The position numbers and the translations under genes are program-made. This document shows, one piece after another, positions 52,471 through 60,974 of a DNA stretch of 61,017 bases (positions within the stretch are counted from its first letter, which is position 1; every line of letters starts with the position of its first letter). Source of the DNA: Arcobacter sp. EP1 (GTDB lineage Bacteria; Campylobacterota; Campylobacteria; Campylobacterales; Arcobacteraceae). The stretch lies in the NCBI GenBank assembly GCA_001655195.1, contig LPNY01000042.1, positions 37,544-98,560 of the forward strand, written 5' to 3'. The notes under the pieces are model-generated. The model saw nothing but the letters and a program-made list of their open reading frames with translations. It was not told the origin of the DNA and ran no database searches.

Positions 52471-53823
52471 ATGGCTGAAATTAAAAAGATTTTAATAGCT
52501 AACAGAGGTGAGATTGTTCAACGTGCTGTTAGAACTATTAGAGAAATGGGTAAAAAATCAGTTGCTGTATACAGTGCTGGTGATAAAAATGCGTCTTATT
52601 TAAAACATGCTGATGAAGCTGTTTGTATTGGTGGACCAAAATCTGCTGATTCGTACTTAAGTATTCCTGCAATTATTACTGCTGCTGAAATGACAGGGTG
52701 TGATGCAATTTTCCCTGGATACGGTTTTTTATCAGAAAATCAAGATTTTGTAGAGATTTGTCGACTTCATAATATTAAATTCATTGGACCTTCAGTTGAA
52801 GTAATGGATAAAATGGCTGATAAGTCACAAGCAAAAGATGAGATGATTAAAGCAGGTGTTCCGGTAGTACCTGGATCTGATGGAGCAGTACATACTGTTG
52901 AAGATGGTCGTAGAATTGCTAAAGAGATTGGTTATCCAATTATGGCAAAAGCGAGTGCTGGTGGTGGGGGTCGTGGTATGCGACTTATCAACGAAGAATC
53001 AGAATTCGACCAACTCTTTATGGCAGCATCTTCAGAAGCATTAGCAGCATTTGGTGATGGTACAATGTACTTAGAGAGATTTATTAATAACCCTCGACAT
53101 ATTGAGGTTCAAGTTATTGGAGATTCTCATGGTAACGCAATTCATATTGGTGAGCGAGATTGTTCTTTACAACGACGTCATCAAAAAGTTATTGAAGAGT
53201 CACCTGCTATTTTACTAAACGAAGAAACCCGAGCACATTTACATTCAGTTGCCGTTAAAGCAACAAAATATTTAGATTATGAAGGTGCAGGAACATTTGA
53301 ATTCTTGGCTGACGATAAACAAAATATTTTCTTTATGGAAATGAACACGCGATTACAAGTAGAGCATCCAGTTTCTGAGATGGTTTCAGGACTTGATATT
53401 ATTGAGTGGATGATTAAAGTAGCAGAAGGTGATGAATTACCACCTCAAGAAGCAATCAAATTTAGAGGTCACGCTATTGAGTGTCGAATCACAGCAGAAG
53501 ATGCTAACTCATTTTTGCCGTGTCCAGGAAAAGTAAAACAATGGTTTGTACCAGGTGGAAGAAATGTACGAGTTGATTCACATGTTTATGCTGGATATGT
53601 TGTTCCTCCATATTATGATTCAATGATTGGTAAATTAATTGTTTGGGGTCGTGATAGAGAAAAAGCAATCAATATCATGAAACGAGCATTAAACGAGTTT
53701 GAGGTTGAAGGAATTAAAACAACGATTCCATTCCACCAAAAAATGATGGAAAATGTTGATTTCATTTCAAACAACTATGATACAAAATACTTAGAAGGTT
53801 ACAAGAGTCTTGATGACCTTTAA
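52471..53823 (+). CDS. accC: Biotin carboxylase subunit of acetyl-CoA carboxylase
   Basis: A 450-aa ATP-grasp enzyme of standard length: KILIANRGEIVQRAVRTIREMGKK, the Gly-rich ATP loop MAKASAGGGGRGMRL, HIEVQVIGDSHGNAIHIGERDCSLQRRHQKVIEESP and MNTRLQVEHPVSEMVSGLDIIEW. It carboxylates the biotin on AccB using ATP and bicarbonate. SD-like AAGAAGCTC precedes the start. Confidence 0.97.
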   Translation: MAEIKKILIANRGEIVQRAVRTIREMGKKSVAVYSAGDKNASYLKHADEAVCIGGPKSADSYLSIPAIITAAEMTGCDAIFPGYGFLSENQDFVEICRLHNIKFIGPSVEVMDKMADKSQAKDEMIKAGVPVVPGSDGAVHTVEDGRRIAKEIGYPIMAKASAGGGGRGMRLINEESEFDQLFMAASSEALAAFGDGTMYLERFINNPRHIEVQVIGDSHGNAIHIGERDCSLQRRHQKVIEESPAILLNEETRAHLHSVAVKATKYLDYEGAGTFEFLADDKQNIFFMEMNTRLQVEHPVSEMVSGLDIIEWMIKVAEGDELPPQEAIKFRGHAIECRITAEDANSFLPCPGKVKQWFVPGGRNVRVDSHVYAGYVVPPYYDSMIGKLIVWGRDREKAINIMKRALNEFEVEGIKTTIPFHQKMMENVDFISNNYDTKYLEGYKSLDDL

Positions 53824-53825
53824 TT

Positions 53826-53848
53826 ATTAGGGCAACTCTTGCCCTAAT
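53826..53848 (+). terminator. Terminator-like hairpin after accC
   Basis: Perfect 10-bp stem ATTAGGGCAA / TTGCCCTAAT with a 3-base loop, two bases after the stop codon. No T tract follows, but stem strength and position support termination. Confidence 0.7.
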
Positions 53849-54092
53849 AGGTACTACTTAATTTATTAAAGCTTAAATTTATATTAAATTAGATACAATC
53901 CACGAAATTTACATATCCCAACCATACAACCTGTAATATTAATTTAAAAATGCATTCTTAAAAGTAGCCATAAGCAAAGTTATTTGCTAATTCATTTTTA
54001 TACCAGTATTACAAAAGTAATCTACGAGAAAATGATTATATTTACTATGGCAAACATAAAGATGTGAATTAAATTAAAATACAAAGGTCAAC
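53849..54092 (+). other. Long leader region of the DEAD-box helicase gene
   Basis: A 244-base non-coding gap. A TACAAT-type -10 box near 53890 would give a leader of about 190 bases, resembling the long 5' untranslated regions of cold-induced helicase genes. No ORF longer than ten codons with SD was found; no clear long hairpin was seen. Confidence 0.35.
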
Positions 54093-55595
54093 ATGACATT
54101 TCAAGAATTTAACTTTAAAAAAGCGTTACAGCAATCAATTGATGATGCTGGATTTAAAGAACCAAGTCCTATTCAAGCTGATGCAATCCCAGTAGTACTA
54201 AACGGTAAAGATATGGTAGGACAAGCACACACAGGTACAGGTAAAACTGCAGCTTTTGGTTTACCTGTTCTTAACTTGATGAAAGAAACAAACGGTGTTC
54301 AAGCTTTAGTAATTGTTCCCACAAGAGAGCTTGCAATGCAAGTATCAGATGAGCTATACAGATTTGGAAAATACTTAAAAGTTAACACTGCAACAGTCTA
54401 TGGAGGACAATCATACTCTAGACAATTAAAAATGGTTGATAACGCAGGAATTGTAGTAGCAACTCCAGGTAGACTTATTGATTTACTTAAAGGTGGAAAA
54501 ATCAACATTAAACCTTCATTTGTAGTTTTAGATGAAGCGGATGAAATGCTTGATATGGGGTTCTTAGATGATATTAAAGAAATCTTTACTTTTCTTCCTG
54601 AAGAACGACAAACTTTATTGTTCTCTGCAACAATGCCTCCTGCAATTAAAAATCTTGCAAAAAGAATTCTAAAAGAACCAGAATTTATTACTGTTACTAA
54701 ATCAGAAGTAACAAACTCCAAAATTAAGCAAACATTTTATGTAGTGGATGAATATGAAAGAGATGATGCATTAATTAGATTATATGATTACAAAAACCCA
54801 ACTAAATCAATTATCTTTTGTCGAACAAAAAAAGAAGTAGATAGATTATCTACGTACCTTATCTCTCAAGGATATACGGCAAAAGGACTTCATGGTGATA
54901 TGGAGCAACGACAAAGAGAAGAAGTAATTAGAGCATTTAAATCAAATAAACTAGAGATTTTGATTGCAACGGATGTTGCTGCACGTGGTCTTGATGTCAA
55001 TGACGTATCTCACGTATTTAACTACCACTTACCATTTGATTCAGAGTCTTATGTACACAGAATCGGACGAACAGGACGAGCAGGAAAAGACGGAAGTGCT
55101 GTTTCTATTGTTACTCCACATGAATTTAGAATGCTTCAAAAAATTAACAAAAATGTTGGTGGGAAGTTAGAGCCAAAAGTTGTTCCAAATATTAAATCAG
55201 TTAAAGAGAAAAAAGTAAATACTCTTTTAGAAAAAATCAAAGAGCAAAAAACAAATGATGCTGTATTTGAAATTATTGAAGAATTAAAAGAAGAGTTTGA
55301 TATTTCTACAATTGCATACAAATTAGCATCAATGTTAGCTAATGATACTTATGTAAAAGGAAGTAACTATATTGGTAAATCTGAAAATGATATTACACGA
55401 CTATTTGATCGATTAAAAGAGGGACGAGACGATGACCGTGGTGGTCGAGGTCGAGGTCGAGGTGGATACAGAGGCGGTCGAGGTGGCGGTCGAGGTGGAA
55501 ACCGAAATGGTGGTGGAAACCGAAGTGGTGGAGGTCACAGAGGTGGTCGAGGTGGAAACCGAAATGGTGGCGGAAACCGAGGAAGAAGAGATTAG
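54093..55595 (+). CDS. DEAD-box RNA helicase with RGG-rich tail
   Basis: A 500-aa protein with all core motifs: Q motif (FKEPSPIQADAIP), I AHTGTGKTAA, Ia PTRELAMQ, II DEADEML, III SATMPP, then RGLDVNDV and HRIGRTGRAG. After the core (about 1-365) comes a helical segment and a Gly/Arg/Asn tail (about 447-500) with repeated RGGRGG and RNGGGNR units. Likely role: RNA unwinding in ribosome assembly or mRNA decay, especially in the cold. SD AAAGG. Confidence 0.93.
   Translation: MTFQEFNFKKALQQSIDDAGFKEPSPIQADAIPVVLNGKDMVGQAHTGTGKTAAFGLPVLNLMKETNGVQALVIVPTRELAMQVSDELYRFGKYLKVNTATVYGGQSYSRQLKMVDNAGIVVATPGRLIDLLKGGKINIKPSFVVLDEADEMLDMGFLDDIKEIFTFLPEERQTLLFSATMPPAIKNLAKRILKEPEFITVTKSEVTNSKIKQTFYVVDEYERDDALIRLYDYKNPTKSIIFCRTKKEVDRLSTYLISQGYTAKGLHGDMEQRQREEVIRAFKSNKLEILIATDVAARGLDVNDVSHVFNYHLPFDSESYVHRIGRTGRAGKDGSAVSIVTPHEFRMLQKINKNVGGKLEPKVVPNIKSVKEKKVNTLLEKIKEQKTNDAVFEIIEELKEEFDISTIAYKLASMLANDTYVKGSNYIGKSENDITRLFDRLKEGRDDDRGGRGRGRGGYRGGRGGGRGGNRNGGGNRSGGGHRGGRGGNRNGGGNRGRRD
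55435..55590 (+). repeat. Degenerate tandem repeat coding the RGG tail
   Basis: A run of 6- to 9-base near-copies such as GGTCGA and GGTGGAAACCGAAATGGT within the helicase gene. The pattern is G-rich on the plus strand, in contrast to the A/T-rich surroundings, and could change length by slippage. Protein units: RGGRGG, GGNRNGGGNR (twice). Confidence 0.75.
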
Positions 55596-55604
55596 TCTCT
55601 TCTT

Positions 55605-55820
55605 CTACACTTCACTGTAATATTTTTTAACTGCTTTTTTCGCTCTTTTATATGCGACTTTGGTATTTTTACCAAACCCTCTAAAAACTCCATCTTTATT
55701 AAAAAACTCAATCATTTCTAGCTTGCCTTTTTTGACATCGACAATTCTGAAAATGTCAAACTCTTTTTTGATTTTAGCAATTCGTGGGTACTCTTTTTCT
55801 GTTAATATTCGAATTGACAT
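55605..55820 (-). CDS. Small basic protein, unknown function
   Basis: A 71-aa protein, rich in Lys/Arg, with alternating strands and a C-terminal helix (VAYKRAKKAVKKYYSEV). SD AAAGGAT precedes ATG 55820. It ends 9 bases past the helicase stop, in convergent orientation. Basic charge suggests nucleic-acid or ribosome binding, but no family is recognised. Confidence 0.6.
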   Translation of the reverse strand: MSIRILTEKEYPRIAKIKKEFDIFRIVDVKKGKLEMIEFFNKDGVFRGFGKNTKVAYKRAKKAVKKYYSEV

Positions 55821-55992
55821 TTTTTATCCTTTTCTCTATATTTTATTACTATTATAAATATTTTAATTTAATTTTTGCTTAAAAAAACTATTTTTTCTGA
55901 AAAGTAATGTCTGGAAAATGTCAAGAAATTGCAAAATTCCTTAGGAATATATTATAGAGAAATCAAATAATATAGTAACTTTATCTATATAA

Positions 55993-56038
55993 ATTTAAGT
56001 TTTATTTAAGTTTTATGTAAACTAATACCCACTATAAT
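55993..56038 (+). promoter_or_regulatory. Pho-box-like direct repeat and -10 box before the phosphate transporter gene
   Basis: ATTTAAGTTTT is repeated in tandem at 55993-56003 and 56004-56014, giving GTTTT-N6-GTTTT (11-base period). From memory the Campylobacter jejuni Pho box is GTTTC-N6-GTTTC, so this is a near match. A TATAAT follows at 56033-56038 after 18 bases, placing the repeat where the -35 box would be, as in PhoB-activated promoters. Predicted start near 56045. Confidence 0.55.
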
Positions 56039-56081
56039 CCTACAAATTTTTAATTACAAACTGGTTACAAAAAGGGTTACT

Positions 56082-57662
56082 TTGGATATTAATACAATCG
56101 AGAAAATCAACGAAGCAACAGGGAAGACTCTTCCTGGTTTTGCAAAGGTTTCTTTAGCGCTGCTATTTATGGCATTAGTATTTTTATGGAGTTATACTTC
56201 ACACGGGAATGTACCTAATAATTCATTCTTAATTATTGGTGCTGTATTTGGTGCCTATATGGCAATGAACATTGGTGCAAATGATGTTGCAAACAATGTA
56301 GGTCCTGCGGTTGGTTCAAAAGCGATGACACTTATGTGGGCAATTATTATTGCCGCTATCTTTGAAGCTGCTGGTGCCTTTATTGCTGGTGGTGATGTTG
56401 TTAAAACAATCAAAAAAGGTATTATTGACCCTGCATTAATCACAAACCCTGAGATTTTTATCTGGGCTATGACAGCGGCACTATTATCCGCAGCATTGTG
56501 GCTTAACTTTGCTACTTCAGTTGGAGCACCTGTATCAACAACTCACTCAATTGTTGGTGGAGTTATGGGTGCTGGAATTGCAGCTGCTGGATTTGCAATT
56601 GTAAACTGGGGTACGATGGGTAAAATTGCCGCATCTTGGGTTATTTCACCTGTTCTTGGTGGTATTATTGCTGCCTCTTTTCTTCTGTTTATTAAAAAGA
56701 AGATTATGTTCAAAAAAGATATGGTCAGCGCGGCTAAAACATTTGTACCTGTACTAATTGCTCTTATGTCTTGGGCTTTTGCTACATATTTAATTTTAAA
56801 AGGTATTAAGAAATTAATTAAGCTTGATTTCTTTACAGCTGCAGGTATTGCATTAGTTATTGCTATTATTGTTTATGTGATTGTTAAACCTTTAGTTGCA
56901 AAAGCAGCTGATAAGATTGAAAATACTCGTTTAGGTGTTAATACTCTATTTACAATCCCACTTATTTTTGCTGCGGCACTTCTTTCATTTGCTCACGGTG
57001 CAAATGATGTTGCAAATGCAATTGGACCACTAGCTGCTATTAATGATGCAGTAATGAGTTCTGAAATTTCTAAAAAAGTTGATATTCCATTTTGGGTAAT
57101 GGCAGTTGGTGCTATGGGTATTGCTATTGGGTTAGCTCTTTATGGTCCTAAATTGATTAAAACTGTTGGTTCTGAAATCACTGAATTAGATCAGGTTCGA
57201 GCTTTCTCTATTGCTATGGCTGCTTCAATTACAGTTATTATTGCTTCTCAATTAGGTCTTCCTGTCTCTTCAACGCACATTGCGGTTGGTGGTGTATTTG
57301 GTGTTGGATTCTTAAGAGAATATTTGGATTCAAGTGAAACTAAATTTATCCAAGAGATGCGAAGCCGATTTAAAAAAGATAAAAAAGAGTTAGATAAGTT
57401 TGAAAATGAATTATCAAAACTTGAAGCTATTGAGAAAAAAGGTAAATCAGACTACAAACGAATTGTTGAATTACACGGTTTAATCGAAGATAAACAAGAG
57501 TTAGTTAAACAAGAGAAAAAAGATTTTAAATCTGCAAAACGAATTAAATATGTAAAACGAGATGCTGTTAAAAAAATCATTGCAGCATGGGTTATTACTG
57601 TACCTGCGGCGGCTATTCTATCTGCGTGTATCTTCTTTATGATTAAAGGAATTATGTCATAA
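56082..57662 (+). CDS. pit: Inorganic phosphate transporter (Pit family)
   Basis: A 526-aa protein with about ten TM segments and the two inverted-repeat signatures of the PiT/PHO-4 family, GANDVANNVGPAVGS (about 66-80) and GANDVANAIGPLAAI (about 305-320), each followed by PVSTTHxxVGG. A charged coiled-coil-like cytoplasmic loop (about 425-495) precedes the last TM. It imports phosphate with a cation. TTG 56082 is the start, 5 bases after AAGGG. A Pho-box-like repeat is upstream. Confidence 0.94.
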   Translation: MDINTIEKINEATGKTLPGFAKVSLALLFMALVFLWSYTSHGNVPNNSFLIIGAVFGAYMAMNIGANDVANNVGPAVGSKAMTLMWAIIIAAIFEAAGAFIAGGDVVKTIKKGIIDPALITNPEIFIWAMTAALLSAALWLNFATSVGAPVSTTHSIVGGVMGAGIAAAGFAIVNWGTMGKIAASWVISPVLGGIIAASFLLFIKKKIMFKKDMVSAAKTFVPVLIALMSWAFATYLILKGIKKLIKLDFFTAAGIALVIAIIVYVIVKPLVAKAADKIENTRLGVNTLFTIPLIFAAALLSFAHGANDVANAIGPLAAINDAVMSSEISKKVDIPFWVMAVGAMGIAIGLALYGPKLIKTVGSEITELDQVRAFSIAMAASITVIIASQLGLPVSSTHIAVGGVFGVGFLREYLDSSETKFIQEMRSRFKKDKKELDKFENELSKLEAIEKKGKSDYKRIVELHGLIEDKQELVKQEKKDFKSAKRIKYVKRDAVKKIIAAWVITVPAAAILSACIFFMIKGIMS

Positions 57663-57674
57663 TCATAAAGAGCT

Positions 57675-57698
57675 AAGGGCTGTTATTACAGCCCTTTT
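57675..57698 (+). terminator. Rho-independent terminator after the phosphate transporter gene
   Basis: Stem AAGGGCTGT / ACAGCCCTT with loop TATT followed by TT; 9 perfect base pairs, 12 bases after the stop codon. Confidence 0.8.
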
Positions 57699-57730
57699 AT
57701 GCTAAAATTCCTTTTTTTAAAGGACACACT

Positions 57731-58645
57731 ATCGAAGCACTCATTTCAGTTGCTACCATCTACCTTTTTATCATTATTGGTTTTTTATTCAAACGTTTTT
57801 TTTCACAAGATGTTAACGAAAAGAGTTTTGTTTTATTAAATCTTTATTTTCTACAACCGATACTTATATTTTGGGGTTTAACTCGAGCACCAATTAACAG
57901 TGATTTTATTTTAGCTCCTATTGTTTATTTTGTGGCTGTGTTTATTGCATTACTCCTTGCTTTTATTTACGGGCGAAAAGTTTTATCTGATACTCAAGAC
58001 CGTTCTATTTTTATGGCTTCTTCTTTAGTAGGAAATACGGGTAATTTGGGAATTCCTCTTGGTATCGCACTTTTTGGTGTGGCTTCAGTTCCTTATACCT
58101 CTATTTTAAATATCGCAAACATTTTTTATATCTATATTTTTTCTGTCTATTTTTTTGCAGGGGATAAGTTCAGTTTCAAGGATGCTCTTTTTGAAATATT
58201 TAAAATTCCTGCCATTTGGGTTGCTTTTTTAGCCTTAGCTTTTAATGCTTACGGTTTTGAACTTAATGCTGATTTTGAAAATGTTTTTACTATGGGTGCT
58301 TACGCTGCTATTGTTATGCAGCTCGTTATTTTTGGTGTTTTTATGTCTCAGGTAAAATTAAAAAGTGCTAATTGGAAACTTTCGTTAAACATCACTCTTT
58401 TTAAACATATTTTATTACCTTTGATTGGGTTAGTGGTGATTGTTTACTTTGACTTGAGCCCTTTTGTTGCTTCTATTATCTTTCTAGAGCTTATGGTACC
58501 ACTTGCAGTTAATAATGTAAATTTATCCGCACTTTATAACTGTAAGCCTATTGATACAACTATGGCAGTTCTTGTAAGTAGTTTTGCCTTTGTTGCGCTT
58601 ATTTACTTTTACATACTCATTATGCAACACTTTTTTGGAGTTTAG
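57731..58645 (+). CDS. Auxin-efflux-carrier (AEC) family permease, apparent ATC start
   Basis: A hydrophobic frame of about 304 aa with roughly ten TM segments. GNTGNLGIPLGIALFGVASVPYTSIL (about 103-128 from 57731) and LELMVPLAVNNVNLSALYNC are AEC-type blocks. The first standard start (GTG 57932) would cut off 67 residues, including two TMs. Upstream the frame stays open and protein-like to ATC at 57731, about 7 bases after AAAGGA; no ATG, GTG or TTG lies between. ATC initiation or a sequence error are both possible. It probably exports an organic acid or amino acid. Two bases before asnB. Confidence 0.8.
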   Translation: MEALISVATIYLFIIIGFLFKRFFSQDVNEKSFVLLNLYFLQPILIFWGLTRAPINSDFILAPIVYFVAVFIALLLAFIYGRKVLSDTQDRSIFMASSLVGNTGNLGIPLGIALFGVASVPYTSILNIANIFYIYIFSVYFFAGDKFSFKDALFEIFKIPAIWVAFLALAFNAYGFELNADFENVFTMGAYAAIVMQLVIFGVFMSQVKLKSANWKLSLNITLFKHILLPLIGLVVIVYFDLSPFVASIIFLELMVPLAVNNVNLSALYNCKPIDTTMAVLVSSFAFVALIYFYILIMQHFFGV

Positions 58646-58647
58646 GT

Positions 58648-60426
58648 ATGTGTGGTATTTTAGGGTGTAATTTTAACTCAGATAACTTTTCTGAAGCCTT
58701 GAGTATTATGAAAGAACGTGGTCCTGATGTTACTCAGGAGTTTAATATTGCTAATGCCCATTTCGGTCACACACGTCTTTCTATTATTGATTTAGATACA
58801 GAAGCAAATCAGCCTATGGTCTTTGATGAGTTGGTTTTAGTATTTAATGGTGAAATATATAACTATAAAGAGCTTATTGCCAGCGAAGAGCTGTTATGCA
58901 AAACAGCTTCAGATAGTGAAGTGATTATTCGTTTGTATCAAAAATATGGTGATGACTTTTTAAACAAACTTAATGGGATGTTTTCCTTTGTTCTCTATGA
59001 TATTAAAAAAGAGCGCTATTTTTGTGCTCGAGATAGGTATGGGAAAAAACCATTCTTCTATTTTTTGAAAAATAATCAGTTTATTTTTGCCTCTTCTCTA
59101 AGAAGCATTATAAAAGTCCTCTCTTATACTCCTAAGCTCAACAAGGAAGCTCTTTCTCAATATATGCAATACTTTGTACCTTTGGGAGAAAACACCTTTT
59201 ATAGTGGCGTTAAAAAGCTTGAAGCGGCAACTTATATGATTTTTGAAAACAAACAGTGTTATTTAAAGAAATATTACAAAATCAACACCTATAAAAAAAT
59301 TCATGATGAAAAAACAGCTTTAGATGATATTGAATCACTTTTAATTAAAAGTGTAACTTCTCGATTAACCTCTGATGTAGAAGTGGGCTCACTGCTTAGT
59401 GGCGGTATTGACAGCTCACTAATCTCTGCCTTGTACACACGAATCAGTGGTCGTAAAATTAATACTTTTAGTGTTGGTTATGATGAACATGAACGTTATA
59501 GTGAACTCCCTTTTGCAAGTATTGCTGCTAAACATATAGGTTCTAACCATCATCCTTTGGTTATTAGCAAAAAAGATTTTGAAACTAGTTTGGAGTCAAC
59601 ATTTGAAGCTTTAGAGGAACCCCATGGGGATAGTGCAGCTATTCCTTTGTATTGTCTAACGCAGTATATTAAGCAAAGTGATATCAAAACTGTCCTAAGT
59701 GGCGAAGGAAGTGATGAACTCTTTTTAGGTTATGATAACTATTCAAAGTTTCTAAAATACTATGATTTTGCTAAGTCTTTATCTCAAGGTCAAAATGACT
59801 TTCTCAACGGTATTATTTCTGCTTTACAGAATAATACCAAAGAGAGTGAGTATTTACGTAGAATTGTTAAAAAACAGAATCTTTATTACTCTTTTGGTGA
59901 AATATATACAGAAATTCAAAAGAAACGTCTCTTTAAAAAGGTTCCTACTTTTAAATTGGAAAAACCAAAAAGTGATCCTGTTGATTGGATGAGTTACACA
60001 GATTTAAAAATTTGGTTAGGAGAATCTCTACTTTCAAAGGTTGATAGAATATCAATGGCTAACTCTTTAGAGGTGCGAACTCCATTTTTGGACGTATCCT
60101 TGGTGAACTATTTGTTTTCTGTCGATTCTTCGTTAAAAGTGGGAAATACAAACAAATATCTACTTAAAAAAATAGCATCAAAATATATACCCAATGAAAT
60201 CATTACACGCACAAAAAAGGGCTTTAACTCACCATTTAACGAATGGATGCACGAATTATACGGTTCTTCTGTGATTGAAGTGATTCTAAAAGTCAACGAA
60301 CATACTCAACTGTTCAACGAAACATACATTCTATCCATTTATGAACTCTCTTTAAAAGGCAAGTTTAAACAGCATCTTTGGTCTCTCTTTGTATTTTCAA
60401 AGTGGTTTGAAAAAAACTACCTATAA
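58648..60426 (+). CDS. asnB: Glutamine-hydrolysing asparagine synthetase
   Basis: A 592-aa protein: N-terminal glutaminase domain starting MCGILGC (Cys2 nucleophile) with ERGPD, HTRLSIID and FNGEIYNY; C-terminal synthetase domain with the ATP-pyrophosphatase loop SGGIDSSLIS and LSGEGSDELFLGY. It makes asparagine or amidates a related acid; AsnB-like proteins also occur in surface-polysaccharide pathways. Starts 2 bases after the AEC permease stop, so the two are likely co-transcribed. Confidence 0.93.
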   Translation: MCGILGCNFNSDNFSEALSIMKERGPDVTQEFNIANAHFGHTRLSIIDLDTEANQPMVFDELVLVFNGEIYNYKELIASEELLCKTASDSEVIIRLYQKYGDDFLNKLNGMFSFVLYDIKKERYFCARDRYGKKPFFYFLKNNQFIFASSLRSIIKVLSYTPKLNKEALSQYMQYFVPLGENTFYSGVKKLEAATYMIFENKQCYLKKYYKINTYKKIHDEKTALDDIESLLIKSVTSRLTSDVEVGSLLSGGIDSSLISALYTRISGRKINTFSVGYDEHERYSELPFASIAAKHIGSNHHPLVISKKDFETSLESTFEALEEPHGDSAAIPLYCLTQYIKQSDIKTVLSGEGSDELFLGYDNYSKFLKYYDFAKSLSQGQNDFLNGIISALQNNTKESEYLRRIVKKQNLYYSFGEIYTEIQKKRLFKKVPTFKLEKPKSDPVDWMSYTDLKIWLGESLLSKVDRISMANSLEVRTPFLDVSLVNYLFSVDSSLKVGNTNKYLLKKIASKYIPNEIITRTKKGFNSPFNEWMHELYGSSVIEVILKVNEHTQLFNETYILSIYELSLKGKFKQHLWSLFVFSKWFEKNYL

Positions 60427-60485
60427 TTTCTTACAACTTAAGATAAAAAGATGTAAAATGCCTCAACATTACTTAAAGGAACACA

Positions 60486-60788
60486 ATGACTGTTTTAATT
60501 CCTACAAATAGTACAAGTCGTCATGAAGCTCAAATCTCTAGCATGGAAGAGAACCAATCATGGGCTTTTGTTACCCTCGATGAAGGACAAATTGAGAGTT
60601 GTAATTTCTTTGAACGTCGAGAAGATATCCTTGAATGGATTGATGCGGTGGTTGTTATTAATGAACAAGAGTACGTTTGGCCTTTTATGGAAGAAGGTGT
60701 TATTGTACTAATTGCACCAGTACAAAGAAGTATTGATGAAATTATTGAAGCTTTCCTTTTCAAAGAGCTACACGACTTATCTGTTTAA
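60486..60788 (+). CDS. Conserved-looking 100-aa protein with a NifX-like pattern
   Basis: A 100-aa soluble acidic protein with SD AAAGGAA 7 bases before the ATG. Alternating strands and helices (SWAFVTLDEGQIESCNFFERREDILEWIDAVVV... EEGVIVLIAP...SIDEIIEAFLFKEL) recall the small NifX/NafY ribonuclease-H-like fold seen in metal-cofactor proteins. That is a shape-based guess. One Cys. Single gene ended by a strong terminator. Confidence 0.6.
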   Translation: MTVLIPTNSTSRHEAQISSMEENQSWAFVTLDEGQIESCNFFERREDILEWIDAVVVINEQEYVWPFMEEGVIVLIAPVQRSIDEIIEAFLFKELHDLSV

Positions 60789-60839
60789 TTACATACTCAC
60801 TTAATAAGAATAAAAATTATTAATTTCTTTTCATATTTT

Positions 60840-60868
60840 AAAAAAGTCAAATTAAATTTGGCTTTTTT
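60840..60868 (+). terminator. Strong terminator with U tract
   Basis: Stem AAAAAAGTCAAAT / ATTTGGCTTTTTT (one G-T pair) with loop TAA, ending in six T. It is A-rich on the left arm, so it can work in both directions. Confidence 0.85.
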
Positions 60869-60944
60869 AAATAATTAAATCAATTTTTTATTTACTTTAC
60901 TTCCTGTTTTTAATTTCCCTAAATTAGGGGACTTAAATTATGTC

Positions 60945-60974
60945 TTGAAATAATTAGTTAAAATTAGATATAAT
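60945..60974 (+). promoter_or_regulatory. Promoter for a gene running out of the window
   Basis: TTGAAA (60945-60950), 18-base spacer, TATAAT (60969-60974): a near-consensus sigma70 promoter. An ATG at 61014-61016 with AAAGG eight bases upstream may be the start of the next gene; nothing of its product is visible. Confidence 0.55.

Noticed and set aside
53849-54092. Hidden RNA gene or small ORF in the helicase leader
   Set aside because: No frame over ten codons with an SD and no compact structured core could be made out by eye.
55432-55620. Val/Glu repeat frame inside the helicase gene
   Set aside because: It is the out-of-frame reading of the RGG-coding repeats.
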